Source: Adiantum capillus-veneris
Taxonomy: Eukaryota; Streptophyta; Polypodiopsida; Polypodiales; Pteridaceae
Direction: 5' to 3'
Assembly (NCBI GenBank): GCA_014529385.2
Contig: CM043960.1
Span: 123,717,043-123,781,042 of the forward strand
Length of the DNA stretch: 64,000 bases
Under the pieces are notes generated by a model. It was given only the letters and a program-made list of their open reading frames with translations. It was not told where the DNA came from and did no database searches. The stretch's first letter is position 1, and the number at the start of each line of letters is the position of its first letter. Both the position numbers and the translations under genes were made by a program. Shown in pieces: positions 22,075-33,032 of the stretch.

Positions 22075-25000
22075 CTATGGGACCAAAGTTACATGTGATG
22101 TAGTATGTGTATGGCTGATGAGTGACTCTCGATGCTCCAAAATTGTAGTGATGAGAGTCGCAATGGAGAGCCCACACTTTGGCTGGGAGAGGAAGGTGTG
22201 TAGGTCTAAGTTATGGCTGAAAATGTGAGAGAAGCAAGTTCGGATGTGATCAAAAGCTGAGCACTCTAGTAGTGTGTGGTACTCAGACTCTCAAACTTGC
22301 AGTGAGCATAATGTGCACAATCGATTTGACTCTTCTCCATTGCCCCAACGCCCTATCTCGCATCGAAGGAAATGGGAGCTAAGCCGAATTGCTGCGATAG
22401 TGCGTATCGCGGACAACGGAATAGGCTCAAGCATGTAAGTGTGAGTACGGTTTCCTCTCTCAGCGAAGAACATGGTTTTGTAGTTGGGGGCAATATAGGT
22501 GGTGTAATGTATGAAGCGTGACCCACCGGATTTCTCTCAAGCCGTAATACATTGGCGTTGTAGAAAAGCTTCATTCACTTGAGAGTCAATTGAAGCATCA
22601 TGTAGCAAGTGTAATGCATCCCATCTCCCAAACCACTTCTTTATGTCTTGCATACATCCCGTGCTCAAGATCTTGCTTTTATTCGTCTTTTGAACTTTTT
22701 TGCTTGCTTCCCATGCAATTGTAGGAAGTCGATGTGAGGGGTTTTGACACATCTTTATCATGTACTCCACAACCCTTTCCATGCCCATAACCTCAATTGG
22801 AAGAGATCCCGACTCAAGAAGTAGGAGCATATATGGTGTTTGTGTCTTAACTTGGAGAAAGTTTGTAAGAAAACGCTTTTGGACATTCTCAAACTCTTTC
22901 CAAGTAGACTTTGAGATGCTCCCGCCCCACACTTCAACTCCATAAAGAAGAACCGGTGTCACCAATGCATCAAAAAGATACTTCTTGAGAACCCAACACT
23001 TGATGTTTCCCGCATTACACATGTTCTCAAATGCATAATATGCTCTCTTTCCCGCTTCCAAACGACGCATAGCACATTCATGCCACTTGTGATTGGATGG
23101 AACCTCAAGGCCAAGGTACTTAAAGCTCTCAACAACTTCAAGTGTCTCGTTGTTGTACACAATGCATGGCTTCTCCTTATGGTTGGTTTTCACAAGCATA
23201 ACCTTTGTTTTGGATTCATTTACAATCAACCCACTATGCAAGCAAAAGTTCTCAAGGAAAACCATAAGCTTTTGTGCATCTTCTAAAGTGTGTGCTAGAA
23301 GCACTACATCATCCGCATACAACAAAATAATGATTACCGCATTGCAAATAGTGACCTCTTCAATGCCTTCTTCTTGCATAAAGTCAAGTACCATTTGTTC
23401 CAATTGATCGATGCATAGACCAAAGAGAGTTGGTGACAATGGACATCCTTGTTTAACCCCAATAGTGCTTACAAAAATTTCTGAAATTTCTCTTCCCATG
23501 CGCAATTGACAAATCACCTTCTCATAGATTCGAGAAACCGCAAGCATAAACTCACTTGGCACTTGGAGTTCTTCCATCCTTCTCCACAAATTGTTACGTG
23601 GAATCATATCAAAGGCTTTCTTAAAGTCCACAAAACAACAATACAATCACTTGCCTTTCAACCGACTTTCCTCCATGAGAACACGAAGAGTGACAAGATG
23701 ATCAATGGTGCTATGGCATCGACGAAAACCCGCTTGTCCCTTTGCACGCTTGTCATTCTCTTCAGCCCAATCACTCAATTTCATCTCCATTATGCACCCA
23801 AACAACTTTGCCATAAGAGACCCAATCATTATAGTCCGGTTGTTGCTTACATTATTTATATCCCCTCCTTTATACAAAAGCTTAACCCAATTAGTACTCC
23901 AATCATAAGGCATACCATGTTGAAGTGCAAGGTTGAACATATCACACATCCACTCATGGGTAAAATCTCCCATCCATTTGATCATCTCCGGCTTGATACC
24001 TTGAAGATCTCCCGCTTTGCGAGTGGCCAACTTTTCAAGCCCACCGCATACATCCTCAATAGTAAAAAAAGACGGCATACATGGGAGTGAACCATAAAAT
24101 GGCATTTTTTCAGTATTTGCTTGCTCATATAATTGCATACAATGTGTGTACATATCCACTAGACTCAAGTTACCAAAATTCTCAACCCGCTTGCCTCTCA
24201 AGTTTCTCCAAAATCTTCCACATGTATGTGCCTTTTCTTGGACTTGAAATTCTTGTTGCTTTACTTCCCATCTTCTTCTCTTCTTTTGAATCAATGCCTT
24301 GTATGTATGCAAATGACTTTGATAGTTGTCTTTGTCCATAGTTGCATCAAGCTTTATCAAGGACTTTCGAGCATCTTGACATTCTTTATCAAACCACCTT
24401 TTGCGTGATCTATCTTTGTTGATACCATGGAGATGCTTTATGGCAAAGCATTCTTCCGCACAAGAATAAATAGATTTCTTGAAAGCTTCCCATTTAGTTT
24501 CCAATGGTGCATCACATTGAAGCTTTGTCATCCATAATTTTTGCTCAACCATTTCAATGTACATTGGTGCCCGTTTGAAATCCATACATAGTGATAACTT
24601 CTCTTTCCTTTGGCTGAGATTATCATGCTTAGTTGCTTGTCCACATGAAAGGTCAATACATAAGGTGCGATGGTCGGATTCCGGGGTCCATTGACCAAAT
24701 ATAAAACTCTTTATGCGATACATGATGGCTTCAGAGAGTAGCATATAGTCAATCACACTATCCCCATTATGTCTCCTACATGTAAATCCATTGGTTCCAC
24801 TCCACAAAGATACACCATTGGCAATGAGCATACCCGTGCTATTACACATGTGTAAAAGTAACTTTCCATAGTGATCCGGCTCTTTCTCATCCATTGAAGT
24901 ACGATCATACAAGTGAACTTCCTCCAACTCCCTTGAAATGTATGGCATATCAAATTGTTGAGTATCATGTTGCAATGTTTTTGTGCGAGCATTCATATCC

Positions 25001-25467
25001 CCAAATACAATAACATCACCTTCACCTTTGAAATAAGCAATGTCCTCTTTCAAATCAGAAAATGGTTGATCTCTATCCATGCAAGCATAAAAGGGAGAAT
25101 CATGATGAGGAATGTAGAAACCGGCTACAAAAATGGGTGCTCTTTTTGGTGTCATAATTTTCAGCCATACATAACGTTTGTATTTGTCATCTTTCACAAT
25201 TGATACAAAATCTTCCAATCCTTTCTTAACCATACATGCTAACCCTCCTTGTCCTCTTCGTTGCTTGAGATTCTTTGACCACATCAATGAATGTACATTG
25301 TAATCCTCCAAGCCGTTAATCCTTTGTGTATCATGCTCCCAAGTTTCAACACGAAGTACAATATCGGCTTTGCTTGTTAGTTCATCAATGCCAACCCCCG
25401 CATTCCATGGGTATCCATTACAATTCCAAAAGCATATTTTCAATTGTAACTCGGTCTCATAGGTCAC
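22075..25467 (-). pseudogene. LINE ORF2: endonuclease plus reverse transcriptase (three in-frame TGA stops)
   Basis: About 1131 codons in one frame, needed for target cleavage and target-primed reverse transcription. The endonuclease domain is at residues ~5-240 (LKICFWNCNGYPWN, VETWE, VFGDMNART, ESDHRTLCIDL). RT is at ~500-790 (KLLYKGGD, KGQAGFRRCHSTIDHL, FVDFKKAFDMIP, GVKQGCPLSPTLFGLCID, catalytic LLYADDVVLL). The C-terminal motif CTLCSLQV-stop-ESEYHTLLEC lies at ~1060. In-frame stops are at 23647-23649, 22537-22539 and near 22296; the last two are TGG and CGA in LINE copy 2. The frame opens right after the ORF1 TAG, in the same phase, with no ATG before the endonuclease; GTG at 25467 is only a nominal start. 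Inactive as it stands. Confidence 0.88.
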
Positions 25468-25473
25468 GCATCC

Positions 25474-26424
25474 CTATTTGCTTGAGAGACTTGCCTCCTC
25501 CTTGGGCACATTTTCTTCATGAGAGATCTCCTTGTTTTTATTATTCTTTTCCTCATATGCCTTGCGACGCATATTTTGTTGCTTAATAGTGCGATCTTCA
25601 CATACAAAACATTTTGTATCCCTCAAATAGATCCAACTATTTTCAAGGATAATCTTTCGCTTGGTCTCATCCGGCATGGTGCATACAATTGGCCGTTCTC
25701 CCGAGCGAGGAGCTCCTTGCTTCCCCACTCTATGTGCTCCATAGACCATAACTCCAGACATGCCAAAGTGGGTTTTGAAGAAATCTTCAATAACAATGGC
25801 AAGAGAAGGAGGTGTCTCTAACTTCTCTTCGGGAATTCCACGAATAACAATGTTCTTGGAACGTCGCTCCCGTTCCTTCAACTCCTCCACATCCACATTC
25901 TCAACATTCTTTGTTTGAGCCATAGCTTGCATGAGTGAGGAATTAGAAACCACATTGCTACCACATACATCAGCCCAAGACTTGTTTGTGCATACATTTT
26001 TCATGTTGCATACATCCCGGCTCATAGTGTCAAATTTCTCCTCTTTCAATACATGGTCATGCTCTACTTTGCTCATCCGCTCCTTCAAAGCATTCAAGTC
26101 CACAAGAGAGCGTTTACATTCCTTGACTTCCTCTTCAAGTTGCATCAAACGTGTTGTTTGCATCTCAAGTGTCCTCTTGAGCTTCTCATTCTCAACCACA
26201 AGTACCCTTAGTGTGCCATTCTCCATTGCAAGTGCTCGTAAGTCTTCGCCTTGTTTGTTTACGGTCTCTTGCAATGATACCAAGTACACCATGATCATGG
26301 TTTCCGATGTCGTTGGTTGGGTGGTTGTGTTGTTATCTCCACACTTAGGAGATTTTGGATCATTTTACACAATGGTTGTGGACCTTGTTGAAGAAGAAGG
26401 ACCCTTGCGAGTGCCGGAAGACAT
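25474..26424 (-). pseudogene. LINE ORF1 protein (one in-frame stop)
   Basis: Nucleic-acid-binding chaperone that would package the LINE RNA with ORF2p. From ATG at 26424 the frame reads MSSGTRKGPSSSTRSTTIV, then TAA (26365-26367), then about 296 codons open to TAG at 25474-25476. A coiled-coil-like heptad region occupies roughly residues 45-135 (LQETVNKQGEDLRALAMEN...TRLMQLEEEVKECKRSL). A later domain, KNIVIRGIPEE...VYGAHRVGK...RPIVCTM, is like the RRM/C-terminal part of L1 ORF1 proteins. A lysine-rich tail follows. The TAA is one transition away from CAA. If translation began at the internal ATG at 26298, the protein would be 274 residues. Confidence 0.8.
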
Positions 26425-26634
26425 TGTATGTAAAATAGGAAATGAGAATCAATTTTGTTGAACCTGTTCACTTCGGAAATGCTGCTACAGAAACGCCTTC
26501 CATAACTCTGAAAATTTCTGTTTTTACATCAATGCGTAGAGGACTTCGTGCTCTTCGATTGAGGCTATAGATCACCCAAATCGGAGTTCGGATGAAGAAG
26601 TTATGATCAAAAGAGTGGACTGCTGTCTACTAGG

Positions 26635-26653
26635 TCAAAAAACGACTGCGTTT

Positions 26654-26658
<5 letters not shown>
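26635..26658 (-). other. Inverted repeat at the LINE 5' terminus
   Basis: Perfect 10 bp arms TCAAAAAACG and CGTTTTTTGA around ACTG, placed exactly where the LINE meets (GA)n. It could form a hairpin at the start of the element RNA. Its meaning is unknown. Confidence 0.7.
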
Positions 26659-26695
<37 letters not shown>

Positions 26696-26762
26696 CTATG
26701 TTGTAAATGATCTTTGACCTCGACACTTGAAGTTCAAAATCTAGATGCACGTATTTATGTAT

Positions 26763-26821
<59 letters not shown>
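26657..26821. repeat. (GA)n plus right copy of the long flanking repeat
   Basis: (GA)n at 26657-26693 touches the LINE 5' end. It is followed by the second copy of the 65 bp unique segment and its (TG)n(AG)n tail (to 26821), matching 21906-22041. Confidence 0.85.
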
Positions 26822-26824
<3 letters not shown>

Positions 26825-29190
26825 ACTAAGCTCTTCTAAGCTAGAGAGAGGGTGAGAGGGCTCTCACATCGATAGAGGGGAGGGAGAATAAGAATTAGTT
26901 TTACAATCAACAATCGACAAAGGGACAATTGACGAAATCTACAATCAAGAATCAAAAATAAAAAATCGATATCAACATCTACAAAATTGAGAGTTGAAGC
27001 AATTTGGAAAGTTCAATCCAACAAATCCAAAGCAGAAGATGTGCAAGCCCAAGGTAGTAGCAGACCCTAACAAACGGCAAAGGTGGATGATGGGAGACAA
27101 GTTCGACAATTCTCGGCTATTTTTGAAGGTTTTTACGCTAGATTTCTTTGAGCTTTGTCACTGCTCTTGCCTTTGAGTTGACTTGGAATTCAAAGGTGAA
27201 TCTCAAAACTTTTAAGTGGGATTGCACTAAATCCAAGTTTTCTTGAGCGTTTAAAAGCAAATTAGAATTTTTGAGGCAAATCTCAAAATTTTGTAACGGG
27301 GGTTACACTTTGCTATATACTGGGTCTAACTGGACTTTCATTAATTAATTAAACCGATAGATTCGATTCCTCACTTTGGACAAAGTAAGCCACTCCCCTT
27401 TGACGCAGTTCCTGCGTGGAGCAACTGGCTCTTTCCCTCATTGGGCTTGTTCAGCTGAAGCCGCTTTCCATTCGTGCCAGGGAGCTGAGGAGCCCATCAC
27501 GATGAGATCCTGCCCGTCGGGTAATTCTATCCTCCCAAACCCCTGCACTTTAGCTCTCTGCATGTGCCGCTCCCATCGCTCCTGTTGCTCACTCGATCAA
27601 CAGTTCTTTGTGTCCTAGTCCTGTTCGCCAGACAGCTGCAATCACACCTTTAAAACCACTGCCTATCGCCCGTTTCATGGCCTACATCATGGGTCACTCA
27701 CGGAGCTTAGCAGTAGAGCCTTACTCTGCTTTGCAAAAGGCACTCAGGTCCACTTGCATGGCTTGATACTTGCCTACATGCAGCAACCTCAATACATGCA
27801 GACTGCCTAATGCAGGCACCGCTAAAAAAATCCCCATGCTGCTTGGCTCGTCACAATGACGGATGGCACCTCTCTCCTCTCTCTCTCTCTCTGTCTCTCT
27901 CTCCTACACGCGCCCTTCTCTCTATCAGTGCATCTATCTCACTCAGTCTTTTTTTTATTGCACCAGCTGTCGATCGAGTGCCCTTTGCTTCCACCGTCTG
28001 GAATACCCAAAGACAGGAAAATTGTAGCTTTTCATAAGAAGGCTAGTTGGTTAAGCACGCTTCGGAGATGGATTGCTTATTTAATTTGAACACTCCAACC
28101 AAAATACAGACAAGAGTATTTTAGAGGTGCTTGGGGTATTTTCACAAATTAGAGGGGTATTCTAGTAAGTTTCCTTTCCACTTTAGCGCGAGAAGGTGAG
28201 ACCATTCTCTTACATGCCATGTCCAACTTTGCCTTTCCTTTTGCATTTTCCTAATCTTTTCACTCCAAGTCTCAAGGCATCACCCAAGATACGGCTTCAA
28301 ACAAATAAAAAAAAGATTGAGGGGCCATACTGGAATTGGGAATTGAGACATGTTGTTTTCTCTTTAAAACTTAGAGAACTTGAGCATGAGAAATTTTAGA
28401 GGCAACTTGATTATATTTGAAGGCTTTTACACTTAATTTTCTTTTTGTTGCCATACACACAATTGTGACTTGAGAGAATTTATATTAACCTGATAAGAAT
28501 ACAATTGCCCTCAAGCACTATATGTGCCTTGAGAGTGGGGCTAGGGTTCCACAAGAGACTTCCACACACGGTGTTACTATACTTTATACGTTTTCTCACC
28601 ATCAAATCTATAATTTAGAGATAAATTTCAAAGTTTGCAAGTTTGAGGATTTTTCAAGCATTTGGTTATACCATATCTTTTTTCAAACATTTTAGAGAAA
28701 AATTTACTATATTTGAAGGTTTTTGCACTAAACTTTCTTGCACTTTGTAGATTCTCTAAATATTAATTTATGTTCTCTAACCTTTGTAGTCTTTTGAAAA
28801 AAAATTCTCTTGAGGGTTGATTTGAATCAACTAAAAAAGAATACATGCAAGCCTTGGCATATCCTTTGTATAGGGGTCTCGAACGAGTACAAAATATGCA
28901 TACTTTGACCCAAAACATACCTCAAACATTTTTGCAAGTACACTATATTTATATCAAGAACCTATCTTCTTCTTCTCAGCAAGCCGCTTTCTCCTGCTTG
29001 ATAAAAGCCATTTGCAATTAGAGATAAAACTCAAAAAATTTATATGGGATTATATTAAACCTAAGTTTTTTCCTCCAATTTTTTTGTGGATGTCCTAACA
29101 TTCAAATTAAATCTTACAAGTGTGTGGTCCATCCTATATGTATGTATAAATATAAATAAATAAATAAATTTTAAAAATAAATAAATAAAT
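26822..29190. other. No recognisable gene; short dispersed motifs
   Basis: Contains copies of a short dispersed phrase, TTTGAAGG(T/C)TTTTACACT or close variants (about 27122, 28417, 28708), also found at about 77 near the window start. A related phrase, GGGATTATACTAAACCTAGG or variants, occurs near 27218 and 29048 and just downstream at 29389. A (CT)n tract lies at about 27871-27903. The GC-richer stretch at 27380-27830 has small open frames but no recognisable domain. Confidence 0.5.
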
Positions 29191-29266
29191 AAATATATAT
29201 ATAGAGAGAGAGAGCCTTTTCTTGGCACCCAATCCACTCTCTTTCTTTCTTTGCTTTGGTCTCCTC

Positions 29267-29267
<1 letters not shown>

Positions 29268-29313
<46 letters not shown>
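29268..29313. repeat. Poly-C run, 46 bp
   Basis: Uninterrupted run of 46 C (poly-G on the minus strand), exceptionally long for a plant genome. The reported length should be treated with caution. Confidence 0.9.
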
Positions 29314-29316
<3 letters not shown>

Positions 29317-29706
29317 AAGCCCTTTCCTTATGCAACATGGCAAGGGCCTCCAAAGTGCATTAGATATAGTTGAGTAAATATGTAGGTGGGATTATACTAA
29401 ACCTAGGTTTTTATTAAGCACTCGGTATACTACAGATTTTTGCTACTATTTTTTAGTCCATTATCTATACTCTTTATAATGGAGTTTGAAAAATTAGAGG
29501 AAGGAGAGTGCCTCCACGTGTTGTTTTTTGGTTGGTTTGCATGACCTGTTGGATCAACACCAAAATTGAGTTGTTGGGTCATCGTCCTTACCATAGACAC
29601 ATTAAAGAGCATTTGAAAATTGAGCGAAGTAGTTTAGATTCTATGCAATTTTTTTTAATGACCTACAATAGTCAAAATTGTATGCCTGATAACCTATTGT
29701 CAGCCT

Positions 29707-29707
29707 A

Positions 29708-29773
<66 letters not shown>
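29707..29773. repeat. Compound (TG)n(AG)n microsatellite
   Basis: About 22 bp of (TG)n passing directly into about 44 bp of (AG)n. It has the same junction and polarity as the tracts next to the LINE copies. Confidence 0.95.
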
Positions 29774-29775
<2 letters not shown>

Positions 29776-30052
29776 CTGTCACTAGCAAGTAGACAGAGAA
29801 AGAGAAAGAGTGAGGTGGGTCATCGGGACCAAAACCAAGACCTTGATCATGATAGAGTATCAATGATCATGTAACTCTAGGCAAACAAGGGACAAGCACT
29901 GTCCATTGGTGGGGAGTGCTTGGTAGTATAAAATTGGTGCTCAAGGCAATAGGTGTGCATGGGTTTGCTTGAGACATTAAGAGTTTGGTCTGGTAGCAAG
30001 AGAGTAAAGAGCTAATGGCTTAGGTGGGAGCAGTTGTAGCCACAACTCGGGC

Positions 30053-30055
<3 letters not shown>

Positions 30056-30145
<90 letters not shown>
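30056..30145. repeat. Compound (TG)n(AG)n microsatellite
   Basis: About 46 bp of (TG)n followed without break by about 43 bp of (AG)n. Confidence 0.95.
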
Positions 30146-30147
<2 letters not shown>

Positions 30148-30519
30148 CCCATTCCATTGTCCAAACGTAGGGGACGCATTCTTCTCCATGCTCTCTCTCA
30201 ACCCCCAATCAACAGGGATGGCACTTCCGTGTACATTAGAGCACTGTGGGGGCCTACATACTGAGAGATATTTAGCTGTAGGTTATTATAGCGATGTATT
30301 AATTAAAGCAAAAAGTTAAATTGGGTCCTTTTTTGCAATGGTGAATAAAACAACACCCTAATTAGGGATGCAAGGATGTAAATCATCTTAGCATTGGATG
30401 CATTTGGGCTTCTTCTATGGCTAATAGTATTGTTTTAGCTTCTAGGAGCGACTGCCGCCGACTACTCTAGCTTCACATATTTGGAGAAGCTATAGATGTT
30501 TTACATCTATCCCAAGGCA

Positions 30520-30622
30520 TGTGTGTATGTGTGTGTGTGTGTGTGAGAGAGAGTGAGAGAGAGAGAGGGAGAGAGAGGAAAAACATCATTTTAAACGACA
30601 TAAGAACAATCCAAAATGGGAC

Positions 30623-30699
<77 letters not shown>

Positions 30700-30860
30700 T
30701 ATCTTGCAAGAGTGATTCCAAGGACTACACTTTCATTCTCCTCACACATGGACCCACAGATACACACACACACACACCTATCTATGCGTGACTCTGTGTG
30801 TGTGTGAAGGGGAGAGAGGGGAGAGAGAGAGAAGACATCCAAGTGTGATACTTTGGTTGA
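30520..30860. repeat. Series of compound (TG)n(AG)n tracts
   Basis: Tracts at about 30523-30578, 30627-30693 and 30796-30831. Each has (TG)n first and (AG)n second on the plus strand. A (CA)n run lies at about 30761-30777. Confidence 0.9.
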
Positions 30861-31331
30861 CTTAAAAAAAAACCTTAGAAAACTTCTAATCTAACCTACA
30901 AAAGTGAACCTACAAGGAGATTTAAAATGCAAATGTGAATGGTAACTATCCATAAATGAAAATCTTTTTGGCAACTAAAAGTCAAAAGACATTCTTCTTT
31001 ACATAAAGTAAATTTAGTAGTTCAACTATAAAGTAAATATAGAAGTTTTAGTACACATAACCAAAAAAAGGATAATTTTGGTGCAAATTTTGTTATTTAA
31101 TAAAAAATTGATTTTTGAAGATGTATTTGGCTTTGTCTTTTCAAGGGGCTTTTTTTTGAGACCAATATTGATATATTTTTAAAAACAATTGTGCAAAAAT
31201 TATTGACCATTAGGCTCTTGTGCTATTGTTCGTCCTCTCCCAATTTTTCAACTATTGTATTGAGTGCAGGTATGTACGTGCACGCACATGATAAAGACAC
31301 TAACAAAAACTCAAACATTCGGTATTCTTCT

Positions 31332-31332
<1 letters not shown>

Positions 31333-31361
<29 letters not shown>
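31333..31361. repeat. Poly-G run, 29 bp
   Basis: Uninterrupted G homopolymer with potential for G-quadruplex formation. The length may be affected by sequencing. Confidence 0.9.
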
Positions 31362-31362
<1 letters not shown>

Positions 31363-31424
31363 TTGCTCGCTTACGACAAAGCTGGGCTATCCACATGCTA
31401 GCTCTAGATGCGCATGCGGCACGC

Positions 31425-31440
31425 GCGCACACACACACGT

Positions 31441-31497
<57 letters not shown>

Positions 31498-31648
31498 TGG
31501 AAATGAGAGTAGGTTGATGTGAATAGTCCACTGTCAAATTTGGCAGGAGCACATCTGCTTGTTTGAATTACCTTTTGGGATTGTAGATAGGCCACTATCA
31601 ACATGCACGCATGTGCACACATGTATATGTGTGTGTTTGTGTGTGTGA

Positions 31649-31687
<39 letters not shown>

Positions 31688-31741
31688 TAGAGGGGCACCG
31701 ATCAACAATAAGAAGAGAGTGGAGAGAGGTTAAATTGTGTA

Positions 31742-31788
<47 letters not shown>
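31425..31788. repeat. (CA)n, (GA)n and compound microsatellites
   Basis: (CA)n at about 31427-31437, (GA)n at 31442-31492, a (TG)n(AG)n tract at 31624-31684 and (GA)n at 31743-31788. Confidence 0.9.
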
Positions 31789-31792
<4 letters not shown>

Positions 31793-32028
31793 CAACAAGG
31801 AGAGATGCTCTCTTCAAAGTATCCTCAATTTTTCGTAAAAGATGATCAACATGGTTTTTCTTGTAGTAAAACAATGGGTCCACTACACGCATATGACATA
31901 GATAGATAGATAGAGGGAGACAAAGAAGAAGAAGACAAGTTCTACCTTCAAAAACCTTGAACAATGGTCTTTTTTCTTAGAAGGGAATTTGATCACAATT
32001 CTCCTACATCTAGGCAATAAAGGGATAT

Positions 32029-32034
<6 letters not shown>

Positions 32035-32072
<38 letters not shown>

Positions 32073-32320
32073 GAGAAGAGACTAATTTTAATTACTTGAA
32101 ACAACTCTAAGAATACCCAAATGGTGATGATTCTAAGGGCATTGAAGAAACAACCTTGAACTGTGAGAATAGGGTCCAACTAGCTACATGGGAAAATTGG
32201 AAAAAACCAAAACCAAATGAAAAACCTCTCTTAGACAATTAAAATCTTCCCATGATAAGCTAAATTGAGAGAGGATGACAATATCCTTAAAAAGAAGCAC
32301 TTCCACTAAAAGCACAGTAT

Positions 32321-32383
<63 letters not shown>
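32035..32383. repeat. (CT)n and (CT)n(CA)n microsatellites
   Basis: (CT)n at 32035-32069 and a compound (CT)n(CA)n at about 32326-32383. The compound is the reverse complement of the (TG)n(AG)n order seen elsewhere, so the junction type is the same. Confidence 0.95.
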
Positions 32384-32386
<3 letters not shown>

Positions 32387-32968
32387 ATAATTTCTACAAT
32401 ATATATGTGTGTGTGTAAACTATGTGTATATGTGTGTATTGCCTTCTTGAGGCCACTGTAATAACTTCATCTTGTTTAATTGACTAGCTTTACATTTTAT
32501 TTGAAATTCTTACATCATACTTCACTTTTTTTTGGCATGCTCAAAAAATCCTTACAGAACAAGGGATGGATGAGTGCATTCATAAGAGTTTGAACTCATG
32601 ATGTGAAGTATTGACTTTAAAAAAAGTTTCTTAATTTTTTTAATTTGTGAAATGGTCCTTTCATTTAAAAACTTTATAAAGAGCCATTTCATTGAATTGT
32701 TTTATTATTTCCTATGCATATTATGAGACCTACCTTTTCTTATGAAAAGACAATTTCTTTTGTCAATGAACATTTTGTTTTTATATTTAAAAAAATCATA
32801 TTGTAACATCAAATGATGATGTTTTTTGGAATTGAAAAAAATAATAGGTATCCATCATCAATCACAATAAGTCTTACATCGGTTTTACCAACCAACAAAA
32901 ATAAGGTGAGGAGTCACAAAAGCCTGCTAAGTTAAGGGAGGATGAGAGTTATTGAAGGCAAGTTTCTT

Positions 32969-33032
32969 GTGTTTTCATATAAAATTGTATTGTCCATTAT
33001 GTGTTTTCATATAAAATTGTATTGTCCATAAT
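32969..33032. repeat. 32 bp tandem duplication
   Basis: Two adjacent copies of a 32 bp unit beginning GTGTTTTCATATAAAATTGT at 32969 and 33001, nearly identical. Confidence 0.9.

Larger units (their letters stand above)
22042..26656 (-). mobile_element. Nearly full-length L1-type LINE, about 4.6 kb
   Basis: Non-LTR retrotransposon on the minus strand. It has a 5' UTR of about 230 bp, ORF1, ORF2 with apurinic-type endonuclease and reverse transcriptase, and a short 3' UTR. There is no poly(A); the 3' end runs straight into (CT)n, read on the element strand. The 5' end also abuts (CT)n (26657-26693). A direct repeat of more than 100 bp (65 bp unique plus (TG)n(AG)n) flanks it. All coding defects that I see are single in-frame stops, with no frameshifts. 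Two truncated relatives lie at 18.5-19.2 and 21.0-21.2 kb. Confidence 0.88.

Noticed and set aside
27376-28089. Possible host gene exon in a GC-richer stretch
   Set aside because: Frames are short, overlap, and show no domain or splice-site pattern that I can support.
29120-29210. AT-rich (AAAT)n/(TA)n stretch as a replication origin or matrix site
   Set aside because: Simple repeat only; nothing in the sequence supports a specific role.
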